From the NCBI RefSeq assembly GCF_000208865.1, contig NC_018392.1:2500793-2564792 (forward strand): a stretch of DNA of 64,000 nt. The letters are read 5' to 3'. Of this stretch, positions 48,817 to 60,505 are shown piece by piece. This DNA is from Neospora caninum Liverpool. Its lineage: Eukaryota > Apicomplexa > Conoidasida > Eucoccidiorida > Sarcocystidae. The translations under genes were made by a program, and so were the position numbers. The notes under the pieces were generated by a model. That model made no database searches, was not told where the DNA came from, and saw only the letters and a list, made by a program, of their open reading frames with translations. The first letter of the stretch is position 1; the number at the start of each line of letters is the position of its first letter.

Positions 48817-49232
48817 CTTGTGGAAAAACGCGAAAACGGGAGGAAAAAGAAACCGCGAGGACGTGAAGGAAGTGGAGCAAGAGAGAGGGGCTACGTGGGG
48901 TCGCGAAGAGAGCGCGAGGAGGCGGAGAGAGGGGGGCCGCAACGAAGAGATGGAGAGGAAAGGAGGAAACGGGAGAGGGCCCGAATGCAGACTTGAAAAT
49001 TACAAACAGCCGTTTTCGCCGGGTGACTGGTTCTTCAGGACCGCTTCTTCAGGTGGAACATCTCGGGACGGTGGAAGGCATGCGCCGGAAAAGAGACAAA
49101 AACCCCGAAAAACATAGGAAAAAAAGCAAAACACGAATCACCAGGGAGACCTCAAACGGTCTCCAGTAAGACACCCTTAACAGCGGCGAAGACAGACAGC
49201 AGGACCACAGAGAGCTGCCGACACGTACTGGC
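48817..49232. promoter_or_regulatory. Divergent intergenic region, probable shared promoter
   Basis: Only about 416 bp separate the TLC gene start (minus strand) from the proposed start at 49233 (plus strand). Any promoters must be shared or very close. A GCATGCA word, the complement of TGCATGC, overlaps the proposed + start at 49231-49237. TGCATGC is a known ApiAP2-type word in apicomplexan promoters, but a single occurrence is weak evidence. Confidence 0.35.
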
Positions 49233-51669
49233 ATGCATATGCCGTGTAGGGCTACATTCTCGACGTACACCTACACATATTTTGGTACGCATTCTCCCCG
49301 AGAAGCCGGTCCGGTCACGAGCAAAGAGACAAAAGTTCCAAAAAGAGCACTGACCAGGCTTGTGAACGTCTTAAAAGATACAGTAACGGCTGGTGGGCGC
49401 CTGGCGTTCCTGTCGGACGAAAACCTGCAGATGCGTTGGGAATTCGGCCCTCACGCGAGACAGTTTCGACAGTGCCTACTTCAGTTCGAGTCCTGAGGCT
49501 TTTCCTCATCTGCTTGTCTTTCCATTTGCAGAAAAGACGTTTCAGAGAACCTGGGTCGCTACGACGAAGTCGGCGATGTGTGCATGTTGGAACAGACGCG
49601 GGAGATTTCCGCCCAGGGGGAGTTAGCACGGCCCCTCCAGCGGTAGGAAAATGCCAAGGCCGTACCTGGTCACTGCACAAATCTCTCTTCACTGAAAAGG
49701 ACCGTTTTCTTGGTTCGAGAAACACAAACAAACCGCTCGCCTACTGCACACTTGCGCGCCGGAAAAAATGCTCGTGCATGCCCACGGCTACCACACCTGC
49801 TGGGCGCGGCGGGGCGGCCATCGCGTGTGTGTCTCCATACAGCCCCCCGGCTTCGTGCTTCCACGCATGTGTACACTATTTTCATCTTTAGAGATTCCCT
49901 ACCTCCCATGCATACCTGCTAGCGTTCGTAGTTCTGCAGACAGAAAGATTAGATATGCCCATGCAAGTGAGCAGAAAGTGCACATGCAGATATCCATATA
50001 TATATATATATATAAATCGGCAATTCCGTCTATCCATACATGTCTGGAGCTCTCCGGGGGAATTTGCACCGCGAGAAATCTTTGTGGCGCACTTTTCGTG
50101 AAAAGTTTCACTGGGGGTTCCAAGGGGGGGTGTCTTATTCGCGGTTGTCCATCAAGTAGCGAGCGAGCAGCACGGATTCACCAAAACATCATTCGCCGAA
50201 GCTTCCTACACAGACGGCATGGAAATTCTGCAGAACGATTCGGATTCAGTAGAAACGGCCACAGTGACTGTCTATACCGCGAAGAAACTCTCTCAAACGC
50301 GTACCAGATACCTGCTAAGGGCGGTAAGCCGTCCTGTCGCATCCGCTTCTCGTGAGTCGCCGTGGTTTTTGTCTACACACACTTTCCACCCCATAAGCGG
50401 GAGAGCTTCTACACGCCTGGTTTCTGGATTCGCGTTTTTGCTCCACTCAAAAGCTGTCTTCCCTCCAGGACCTCTCTGCTCCGGGTTGTGAGGTTTGCTG
50501 TTCACACTCACGTGAAGCTGTTTCTGGGAGACATACACGTGTCGTTCGGGGAGGCAGAGCTCCCAATGCTGGGAGTTTCCGTGTGCCCGCTGCTATACCC
50601 TGTGAAGGGTCATAAGAGGCTCTGGAAGCGATAAGACACACGCGTGTCTCGTGGCGTCGCACACCAAAGCGAGAGAAAACTACTACTCAGATGCTAGTAT
50701 GATCAGTACCATCGTACTGGGAATGATACTCTCTGAGACAGGATTATTTATAAGCTTTTTCTGGGGAGAGCGTTGGAGCACATTGTTTCACTCGATAGTC
50801 CACGCTCAATCTTACCATACATAGTACTTTTACGATCCCAGGCTGGTTTAAGAAGTAAAAGTTTAGCCGGGAAGTTAGCGTCTAAAATATATTACCGAGT
50901 ATCAACTTAGATGCACAGAAGGACCATTCTGTGTTTAGCAGCAGCCGCAAGCTAAACCGTTTGCTTCGCTGACCTCGCCAGCGTAAATACAAAGTGGCGT
51001 CGAAAGCGGTGTGTGCACAAACATTTCTTCGCCGCATGTTGCGTCTTCCCCAATCCCTCGTGCTGGGCTGGTCCGTGCGGCTGAGGCGCAAGAGGCAGGC
51101 ACACACCAGCGAAAAATTCGGAATTCGCACAGGCGCACGGCGACGCAAAAAGGTACAACTGCATGAAGATCAAGAGAAACACAGTGGACGAGCGAACTCT
51201 CCCTGGATTGCCCGACCTGCATTATTGTAGCGGGCGCCTTTCCTTGCCATGGAGCGCAGCGTTCGCGCCGCCCGTCAATCTGACAGGATTATCGTGGAGA
51301 ATCGTCTCAGGTCTCATCGACATTTCCGGTTGAAGACAGGCATTCCCGCAAATCTCGGCTCGTGCGGCTTCTCATAATTGACATGCAGTGATCGACGGCA
51401 ACACTCTGCGCGGAGTTGGAATACGGTGCTCGGAGAAGACAGCGTACTTTCGAGTATACTACACGCCGCACAGAAAGGCCATTAAATTTTCTGCAGCACA
51501 AGCGAAAAGTGATCCCGTGCTTCAACACGTTTCGCAAACAAAGGGGGGAAGAATCCTCATCGCCCTGTGTCACCAGGCGCTTGACCCCGCGCCGCGCCCT
51601 CCAAAAAGACAAAACACGTCACAACACAACGCGAGTGCGCCTTCCCCATTCCCGGCTCCGCGGGGTTAG
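49233..51669 (+). CDS. Unrecognised multi-exon candidate gene
   Basis: Several stretches read like coding exons and connect in phase, but I do not recognise the family. Exon 1, 49233-49471, ends RWEFGPHARQFR. Exon 2, 49532-49642, reads KDVSENLGRYDEVGDVCML and on to ARPLQ. Exon 3, 50164-50323, reads SVETATVTVYTAKKLS. The last exon is 51389-51669 (VIDGNTLRGVGIRCSEKT, then FRVYYTPHRKAIKF), with a stop at 51667-51669. At least one exon between 50324 and 51388 is missing from the model; a candidate ends near 51151 with RRTATQK before a GTACAA donor, which joins the last exon in phase. The exon 3 acceptor lacks a good pyrimidine tract. The N-terminus is basic and hydroxylated and could be a mitochondrial presequence. 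The gene is divergent from the TLC gene and convergent with the next gene. Confidence 0.42.
50690..50900 (+). pseudogene. Candidate nuclear copy of mitochondrial cox3 (NUMT)
   Basis: The core, 50702-50767, reads ISTIVLGMILSETGLFISFF followed by W. This matches the cytochrome oxidase III region of type LSE(x)xxFxSFFW. The local base composition is AT-rich like organelle DNA. The reading stops resembling cox3 right after the Trp-Gly. The following bases (to about 50900) look like different AT-rich sequence, suggesting a chimeric fragment. It lies in a presumed intron of the candidate gene at 49233-51669. Confidence 0.55.
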
Positions 51670-51914
51670 ACTCCCTCTCTTCCTGTTGCGTGCCTTGTCT
51701 CAAAATGCACCGGAGTGGCAGTTCGTTCGATTCCCCTGCATAACCACTGGTCATTAAAAAGTCTTCCTGTCTAGCGGGTGCGTCGCTCCAAACCAGTCCG
51801 TTGTGTACGTCCACCTTCCCAGGTGCCTCGTCCTGCCTTTCTCTCGAGTCCCCCGGATCAGGAGGAATACGATGTCGTTTACCGCTCGTCCTCCTTCAGA
51901 CCCTCCGCGGATCA

Positions 51915-53824
51915 CTATTCTTCGTCACGTGTTTCGTCTTCCACTGCAGCTTCGCTCTCAGTGTGCTGCTCTGTTTGGCCTGCAGGCTGTCCCTGGCGTT
52001 TTCCGCGTTTCTTCTGTCGGCGGCACTTCTTCCTCACGAAGCTTGAGAGTTGGCGAGTGGTCTGGAAGTAGGCGATCAGCAGGAGCATATAGATAAACAC
52101 CACGGCGACCGGGTTTGTGTACATTGTGGAGAAGAAGTCCTGCGAGAAGGTGACGCCAAGATACAGAGGGAGAAAGGCGTGCAGAGATCCAAGTTGCTGC
52201 GGAAGAGAGGAAAAACCAAGTGAACACCTACACGACTACGACAATACAAAACCTGGCAGCGGCACAAAACGCCCTTCCCGTTCAAGACCGTCCACTTTTT
52301 TCCCCTGCGGAGAAACACGCGTCAGTCGACTTTCTCTCGAGAGGGCCGCCCAACACGCGAATCCACTCGCGACCTGTCCGCTTTTCATCTGGACTACACG
52401 CTTCGCCTGGGAGCAAACGCGAACGAGCAAGAAGGGGATCCGCTGAGTCTGAAACGCAAACTGTCGGCCGCGCCACCGGCCCTTCACAGGTCGACTATCC
52501 AGAGCACACCGTAGCCCGCCCCTATCCCGATTAACGCGGCTCTTCGCCGGCAGTCGCAAAGAGACGAAGCAGCAAACGGCAGGCATGTTTACGTCTGCTC
52601 GCACGCGTGTCGTTACACGACAAAAAGCCTCACCGGCCAAGTACGGGGACCCGTACTCTCCGAGGAAACATTCGCTTTGCGGGCTCTGTTGATATACGCG
52701 GCTGGGACCGCCCAGAGGAGAACGACGTTCCACAGCCATAGGGCCAGAAGCGTCACCTGGAAAGAGAACGCGTGCACACAAAGGCAGCTTCGCCTTTCGG
52801 AGAGGTTCACAGTTCGCAGCGAGTGCCACGTCGCGGCCTGGATTCATTGCACCTTGCAAGCGGCGGCCCAGGGACACGTCCCCACGACTGGCTGAGACTC
52901 TGCCCAGAAGAGCATGGAAAGAGAGAGATACACCGAAAGAAAGTGGTCAACACGAGGTCGGCGGGCTATGCGCGGTGCTGTGTGTACACCGGAGGTGGCC
53001 GTACAGGACCACGGGTCTCCCGACCACGCGAGCGCGGGGCAGACGCGAGGCACTGTCCTATGCGTCCATTTGACCCGCAATCTGTGCCCAGCCTCGGGTT
53101 ACCACACGTCTCTCTCCCTCTCTGCAAGCATGTTTTTGTCTCGAATCTTCCCCTCTCTTACGGTAAAGGAAAGAGATCTGCGCCTTCGTCGCCCGCTGTA
53201 GTAGCCAGAACCCTTCTTATGGCTTCCCTTTCGCGCGTGCGCCTGGGAGGACGCGTTGGAGGAGAGCGGATCCTGGCCGGAGGCGCCGTTCTGCTGGCCT
53301 TCTGCGTCTCCCTGCACACCGTTCGTCGACTGGCTCCGGTATGCCGTGCGCTGCCATCCGTCTCCGTTTGCCGCCAAGGCCGCGTGTTCGAAGCTCTCAA
53401 AAAGGCCTTTGGACGCGAATTCAGACTGCGAGAGGAAGAAGTCCTTGTCAGAGGCGTGCGAGTCCACGCTGTCTGCCTCGGGCGCAGCCGGCTGCTCGTC
53501 CGCGTCATACGCCAGGTCGAACGACGCCGTGGTCCGAGAAGCTTCGCTGAACGAATCCTCCTCGGTTCCCTGCGACGCCAAGAGAGCCTCCATGCCCCAC
53601 TGGTGGGGCCGTCCAACCGAACCTTCAACACCCGCAGTTTGCTCACTGAGGCCGCCGCGTTTGTCGAGCTCTAGAGAGGCAGTTCCGAGTCCGTCGGCGG
53701 CGCCGAGAGCAGGCTCCTGTGCAGCCGCTGTGCCGGCGACCGAGCCAGGTCCGAGGAGAAAGACGAACAGGAGAGAAAAGAGTAACGCACGACAGTGTGC
53801 GTTTCGAATTCCAACGGGTCCCAT
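51915..53824 (-). CDS. Signal-peptide protein with C-terminal membrane segments, unknown function
   Basis: Minus-strand exons 53824-53162, 52891-52853, 52756-52634 and 52196-51915 chain in phase 0 throughout through GT-AG introns, giving 368 aa. Start choice: the ATG at 53824 gives a textbook signal peptide (CRALLFSLLFVFLLGPGSVAG, about residues 11-31). In-frame ATGs upstream would bury it. Residues about 35-220 are acidic, Ser/Ala/Gln-rich and probably disordered, ending in an Arg-rich patch (GRRRRRSL). Two membrane segments follow: LLALWLWNVVLLWAVPAAYI (about 238-257) and AVVFIYMLLLIAYF (about 306-319), with a hydrophobic stretch between them, then a basic and acidic cytosolic tail. The layout recalls coccidian secretory-organelle or vacuole-membrane proteins, but that is inference. 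No RRLxx-type protease motif is exact. I do not recognise the family. Confidence 0.7.
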
Positions 53825-56800
53825 CTCCGGCCGACCGCCGCCCCGGCTGAGACTGCCAGGGATGTCCACCTGAAGAATCTCCCAGCACGACTTGCCTCGC
53901 TCTCTCTCCGGAAAACGGACCATTTCTGCTTTCGGAGAGGCGCTGGGGGAGAAAGCCCGACCGTCTGAAGCGTTTCGGTGCAAAGGGTTTCGCGGCCAAC
54001 CAAGCGATAGAGAGAAGCGACCGTGTCGCCTACGGGACAAACGCTTGACACACACGGTGTACTCCGGAGGAGAATAGGGAACAGTGAAAAAGAAGACAAC
54101 TTGACTATTTCCAAACCTCCATTCTCGAAGGAAGTGTAGGTTTTGGCGGAAGGCTGAGGTGTGATGCGCCTCGACAACCCCGCACGACACCAGCCTCGTT
54201 CACGTAGGGAATGCTGCGCGCCTAGAGGGGCACCTCCTCAACGTCGTGGAAGTCTGCCAGGCCTGCAGTTCTGCCGTCCACTGCCTTTTGGTTTGCAAGA
54301 TGGCGGATGCGGAAGGAGGGGAATCAGAAGGGACAGGCCCGAACGGAAAGAATTTGGGACAGGCCCGAACGGAAAGAATTTGGGACAGGCCCGAACGGAA
54401 AGAATTTGGAACAGGCCCGAACGGAAAGAATTTGGAACAGGCCCGAACGGAAAGAATTTGGGACATCCCCCCCACCCGGCGGGAAAAGGCAGACGCACGC
54501 GGATTCGACCTATCGGCGGCGCGTCTCGCACCAAGATATCCACATTCTAAATAACCTGCCCGGAAAACGTGAACCGCGGTTTTCGATGCACGGAATGGCG
54601 CTGGACGACGACAAGAGCACACGCACACTCTGCCCACTGCCCGGAAGCACACAACGGTGAATGTGCTGGCGGGACACCGGAAAAGAGAGCTCTTCAATGT
54701 CAGGAGACACCCTTGAAAAGAAAAATACAGGACACAGAAAGACGGACCAGAAGCATGCCTTACCCAAGTACAGACACACGACAACTCAATTGGACAGTCA
54801 CCAGAACAGGAAGCAGGCTCTCCGCAGATGCGCGAGGCGACCGAGCACACAAGCGTACGCCAGGTGGAGCGAAGGGACGTGATATCTTAATCAAAAGACA
54901 TAGTAAGCAGGCTTTTTCAAATGCTAGAGAACCGCTGCCCCGTTGGTGCATGACGGCGCCTACATTTACAGAAACCCCTTTGCCGAAAAGGCGAGAGATT
55001 CGGGTTGTCTACTGGTCTTTTCACCTTGTGTTGCGTTATTTCGAAATGGAGTTCCCGCTTGCGCCCAACAGTCGTTCTACCCTTCTCGTGAATGTTCGCT
55101 TCGGGATAGAATGGTGAACTTCTTGCGGAGAAGGGACGAGGAGAAAAAGAACCAGAAAGGGGCGTTCTTTCCCCTAGCCTCGTTTGCTAGCTCGGCAGGA
55201 CGGGCAGTGGGAAGGACGCCTCGCCTTCTATGTATCTTTAAGGGGGGAAAACCTTGATACATTGGGCCAGAGACGTGTTTAACTCGAAACAAATTGCCTC
55301 CTCTAACCTCCACTGAAACGGAAACTGTGCCGCTTCCCTCAGCACTGCTGCCACGGCCCCCGCTGCATTTGCTGGGTTGCCGCAGTTCACGCTGGCCCCA
55401 GCCTGCTCGGGGCCCTACCCGCAGTCCTGCTGGTCCCCAGTGTCTAGGGTCATTGCAGCGGGTCGTTCTGCAGCACAGCCGTCGGTTTATAAACGACAAA
55501 AAGCCTGATTTAGTCACGAGGGGTCAGGGAACAGTCCTCAGGCCGCTATCCTTCGTGCAAAAGCTTCACCTCTCACGCGACACAAAAAGGGTATCCTTGT
55601 GCCGATTTTTCGACAAACAAAAGTCTTCGTCCTCGGCGTGCACATTCCCGCTGGATTCGTTTTGCTGCCGTGCTTCGCTGGTGTCGACGCGAGCGCAGAC
55701 CTTTCGCGAAGTCCAGCGCGTCTATCGAGCCTAACAGCTCCTGTTGCTGACCTGAGCAAGTGCTGGTGAAGCTGCTTTTCTCTTAGATCCGCACAGATCT
55801 TAGGACCGTATACACATATGCCTACAGCACACCGCATCCCACGCGGCTGTGTGATTCCCCTGTAGGGCGCGCAGAGGGGGGCGGGGGCCAGAGGCTCGAA
55901 GTTCTTCTAGTGTGATGTGACTATTGCCGGAACCTTTGCGCGTCTACAAGCACATGCAAACCGAAAAGTGTCGGTCACTAACGAAGCTCAGGCACGAGAC
56001 GTAATCTCTCAAAACGTGGGGACGTGAGGCTGCTTCTAAATAAAGGGGAGGTGTGTGAAGTAGGGTGGTTCCTGTAATGCGAAAAGCTTAACACTTACCG
56101 ACACTCCATCTAACTATACACAGTTATTCGTTCGGTATTCAGAGGCAGCTGCGCCTGGGAAAAATAGAGGCTCTGGAGGAGGTCGATACCTCGAAGCGAC
56201 GGCCGGAGACGGCAAGCGTTCCCAGCGTTCCCACATGCAGCGTTGATGCAGTCACCGTATATTTGGGGAGCAGGACGACCCTTCTGCAGCAGTAGAGGAG
56301 CAACCACGAGGAAATCGCCCGCCAAGCGAGTCGACGGCGTCGTAATGTGACTTGAGACCACGACATTGTTCGTCTCCTATACACTGATTCCATCTTGCAA
56401 AAAAAGAATGAGAAAGTAAAAGGGTGTGTGAAAACGCGGTCGAAAGTGGGTCGGCAGATAGTCCGGATCGGGCAGCACACCGAGTAGCGACAAGCCTCAA
56501 GCTGGTTGCAGGCCTTGCGGCATTATCGTATTGTTGACGAATTGCATGTTTCGCCTGAATTTGTGTTGTGGCACCAAGAAAAGTCGTGGTCGTTCTTGCT
56601 TTTCGGACCGCCGCAACGTGTCGTGGAGACTTCTCTGTTCCCGGTAACTTCTTCCCACGACACAGTTTGATGTGCTCTCCAGGTGTACAGACACCGTGTT
56701 TTTTTTGCTCTCGGACATTCGAGCTTGTCAGCAACCATGTCGTCCTCAGTGTAACTAGTGGACGCCCTTCTCCCGCCTCAAAATCTCTGGGTGTGTCGCG

Positions 56801-57073
56801 GAATTGTAACTCCCCGCGTTATCGCTCGTCGCACTCTCTTGTGCTGCTGAGCCGCTGCCGGGACGGTTAATTTCCGGTCTGGCAGCAGCGAAGTCTCGAG
56901 CACCCCGTGCGTCTGGGTTGCCTCGCGAGTTCAGCTGTACAGAGTTTTTTCAGACGCCGGCCACGATTTCTCCTCGGGAGAGTCTGGCCCCGGACCTACC
57001 TCCGGAGGCTCCTCACCACCCCTTTCTGAGCTCTTCCGTCCCCGCTGCCAAATCGGCGTCCTCTGCCTCGACA
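53825..57073. other. Divergent intergenic region between the signal-peptide gene and the cyclin gene
   Basis: About 3.2 kb between two divergent start codons. It holds a five-copy 26-bp minisatellite at 54330-54459. An open + frame from about 56918 to the ATG at 57074 is in frame with the cyclin gene but lacks an earlier ATG. No other exon chain or family motif was found. Confidence 0.55.
54330..54459. repeat. 26-bp tandem repeat, five copies
   Basis: The unit GGGACAGGCCCGAACGGAAA, followed by GAATTT, repeats at 54330, 54356, 54382, 54408 and 54434. The last two copies start GGAACA instead of GGGACA. A sixth partial start (GGGACAT) follows. The period is not a multiple of three, so it is unlikely to be protein-coding, although it is open in several frames. 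Confidence 0.95.
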
Positions 57074-60000
57074 ATGTCTTCATTTAGCGCCGCTGTTCCG
57101 CTTGCATCGAATTCTGCTCGCTGTCGCGCAGACCAGCACAGTCTCTCGCGAGCGACTCTCCTTCCGGATTACACTCTGTCCTCTACGTCTTCCTCGTCAA
57201 ACCCTGTAGCGGGTCCGCCGCAAGATGCCTCTCTTAGTAATTCGCCAGCGCGTGGATCGACTGTGAACGGCGACCTGGGTCCACCAGCGTCGTCGCGTTC
57301 TCGGCCTCTAGCGGAGACGCCAGCCTCGTCGCTAGCTCCCGTCGGCGCTGGCTCTCGTGAAACTGCTTTTTGCCAACGGCATGCAGTTTCCCGGGTTTGC
57401 CCCCGAGAGCGCCCCGTGTCCCGCGCGGGACTCTCGCTGGAGGCGCGGCGGGCGGCGGCGGCGACGCTCGCGCGAAAGCGAGCAGCTGCGGTGGCATCCT
57501 CACGAGACCGGCCTTCTCCCAAAAGGACCAGAAAGCACCGATGTGCTACCACAGAAAACGCTCTCCATGAGGGTTTTCCCGGATCTGAATGTGCGTGTGC
57601 CCCAGAGCGCGTGATGGAAGATAACGGGGTGGGCAGCGACGATCGGGAGACTGATGCCTTTTCCAATCCGGGAGAAACTCCTTTCTCTGGACTCCTGAGC
57701 AGGATTGTGGACGACGCAACGTCGACACTCAGAGCGAGAGAAGAAGCGCTGGCTGTTGCCAGGGAGACCGGAGAAAGCGGTCTGCTGGGAGGCTTTCGCT
57801 ATCGTCTGACCCGCCGAATACTGGAGCGTGAAGCCGATCGCATGCTTCTTCTCGGCACTGGCAACTACCTCGTTGTCCTTGGAAAGTGAGGAAAGAGGGA
57901 TAGGAGGAAGCAAGATGGAACCATAAGACGGGAACAAAAGGGGACCGACCACCGCGGTGAACTTTGGATAAGAAGGTAGCGCGAGAGCGCGATACAACGT
58001 CCAAACAGAATAGAAACAGCCAAGCGAGCACCCTCTGGTGCAGATGTCTGATGGAAACACACAATATGTACACACGATGTCACTCGAATCAAGAATATTG
58101 CAAAATTCAGGTTTTTGACGGGCTCGCCTGCTCTCTGTCACGCTTCCTTTTACGGCCCTTTCCGTCTCTTTCTCTTGTTCCTTGTGGGTTTATGACTCCT
58201 AGAGGACTTCATGTACACTGGATTCACACGTGCGTACGTCTCCTGAATTTGAGCTCCGGTTGCCTTCAGCACTTACCCCTGTTTCCCTCCTCTCTTTCCC
58301 CGCCTTCTGCACGCAGGTCTCTAGGGCTGTCGCTGAGGTGTATCTGCATCGGGTGCGTTTACCTCCACCTCTTCTTCGATTCCTTCTTCTTTAGCGGCCT
58401 GGAGAGAAAGTGCGCGGCGGCTGCTTGTCTTCTTCTGTCGTGGAAGTATGCCGAAGACAGTGAGGAATCCAGGTGAGTGGAGGAGTGCAAATGAAAGGAA
58501 GAAAGGTCTAAATTAGAAAGCATCGTTCCTTTCGTCTTCCCGTGCTTGTGGACCACATGTTGCAAATAGTAGGAAGGCGCGAATCGGCCAAAGGAGGAAG
58601 GCGCGAATCGGCCAAAGGGGGAAGGTACGAGGCCTGCAGAAGAACAATACCGACGAGGGCAACCCCGTACGAGTGAAACGTTCGGTTTTGAGAAGCCAGA
58701 TACGCTATGAGAGCGTGATTGCAACAGGGGACGGTTTAAGGCGCAGACGAAACAAGATGCGTTGCCTCTATTGGGGTCGGTCAGGTTTTTCTTCTAATGT
58801 GCGGGGAAGGTCGTGTTTCTCTTCACTCGGTAGTTTTCTTCTGGCTGCCTGCGACCGTCCGGCTAATTGCCTGAGAAGCATTTTTTTGGAGGAGGCTGAG
58901 GGGAAACGCGACAGAACAGTCTCGGTCTGTTTACTGTCCATGTGCAGGTGCACGCGGAAGCTGTACGATCTAGCTCGAGGCATGTACAGGGTGTCTGTAC
59001 AGCAGAAAGTCGCTGATCTGCGACAAGTCCGCGAACGCCTCCTTCTTGCTCTTGAGCGCGAGAGGGAAGCGGAGGAAAGAAGAGAGGAAGAGCAGTGCAA
59101 AGGAAGTCCGAAGGGCATCGCTCCTGAGGAACCCAGGGATTTCTCTGAAGCCTCCGACCGCCCGCATGCAGAAGTGAAGCCTTCACCTGTCTTGGATCGA
59201 CTTGAGGCGGAGTCCGTCGTTAAGACTTTGCTATCTGACGACGCGTTGGCTGATCTTGCTTCGTCCTCGCGCTGGCTGCTGCGCGATTCGGCTGTCTCGT
59301 TCCGCATTTTGTGTCACAAATTGCGGATCTACGAAAGTGCGCTTCTTAGAGCAATTCGATTCAACGTGGGTCCCTTGCACTTGCCGGTTGCTGCCATTCG
59401 CTTTTACGTCAAGGCGTTTTTGACAAGGTGTGAAAGAGTGGCCCCGGTGACTGCTGCCTCCCCGCGAGCAGCTGCGTCTTCCTTCGCTTCCCCTTCTCTT
59501 CCTCTCTCCCCCGCAGAGACGCCTCCTCTCCAGGTTCATTCGCCTGAAGAGGGAGAGAAGCCGAGTTGTCCCTCCGAAGAGAGACAGAAAGCAGAGGAGA
59601 CTTCGCCGGCACCCAGTGATCTGGGCGTTCTTGATGGACCGCTGTCCCCCCATCCTTCCGCTCCTGTTCTCGCTTGCCCATGCGCGATGTGGCCAGCGAG
59701 AGGCCTAAGGTATGCACAGCTTCAACGTCGCGTCCACGAGGGAGCGCTCCAGGAGTTTCTGCTTCTCTGTCGAACACCCTTTGTCCTCGAAAGGCAGGCG
59801 AACGCGATAGCGGCGGCGTGCGTCATACGCGCCGCAATCCTTGCAGGCCTCTCCGTGGGCTCTGTCTACACCCCGGCGAAGAAGGCGCGGGAAAGCTCCG
59901 CAGGGTCTTCGGCCTTTGCACCGAAAGACGGTTGTAGGTTGGAGAATGAAGAAGGAAAGACGGAAGAGGACTGCATTCTGGAAGCACTCACCGCATTCAG

Positions 60001-60505
60001 TGCACACGTAGATAGGTTTCTTCAGTTTATCAATAAACCTTTGGACGAGCGAACGAAAGGGACTGCCGGAGAGACGGGAATGCCTTCTTCGCGCCTTGAC
60101 GGTGGGCTGGTCCCGGATGAGACCAAAGAGCGAGACGCTCACCAGGGTGCGCCGTCCAGCTCTCCACCTCATGGGGAACTGGAGGAGAAAAGCGGAGACG
60201 CACTCAGAACCGGCGCTGGACTCTATGGAGTCAACCGCAGTGAAGTCCAGGCCGTTCTCTCCGATCTCCGGCAAGCAGCCGAGTGGCAACTGGATCTCTT
60301 GCATGGCCCGTCGCCAACTTTTCCCTGTCTTGCGGCTTCTTCCTCTCTGGCGACAGACAATCCAGATCAGCGCGACGGGGCGACTGGGGAGGCGAAGGGG
60401 ACGGAGGACCAGGCAGAGGACTGTAGAGGGAAGACAGAAGAAGCGGAGAAAAAAAGGGAGAGGAACCGGGGAGGCGGCAGCAAGCAGGCGGAGGATGGTC
60501 TCTAG
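57074..60505 (+). CDS. Cyclin-domain protein of the transcriptional (L/T/K/C-like) class
   Basis: Three exons, 57074-57885, 58317-58472 and 58948-60505, GT-AG and in phase, 841 aa. The first ~240 residues are Ser/Pro/Arg-rich with basic patches that could act as nuclear signals. The cyclin box runs from about residue 250: GTGNYLVVLG, then SLGLSLRCICIGCVYLHLFF, CAAAACLLLSWKYAED and KLYDLARGMYRV, then, after a charged insert, ESALLRAIRFNVGPLHLP and AIRFYVKAFL. A second cyclin fold follows a Ser/Pro insert: LQEFLLLCRTPFVLERQANA, then IAAACVIRAAILAGL. Helix order and the AxACxxLxxKxEE-like segment fit cyclins that partner CDK9/11/12-type kinases. The tail is acidic and Lys-rich. Two in-domain inserts (about 75 and 100 residues) are unusual. 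The start is the first ATG in frame; an upstream exon is possible. Confidence 0.84.
58568..58618. repeat. Short direct repeat in a cyclin-gene intron
   Basis: The words GGAAGGCGCGAATCGGCCAAA occur twice in tandem, with a decayed third start, in the intron between the second and third cyclin exons. Confidence 0.8.

Noticed and set aside
57169..57666. A 165-codon minus-strand frame
   Set aside because: It is the antisense shadow of the GC-rich first cyclin exon.
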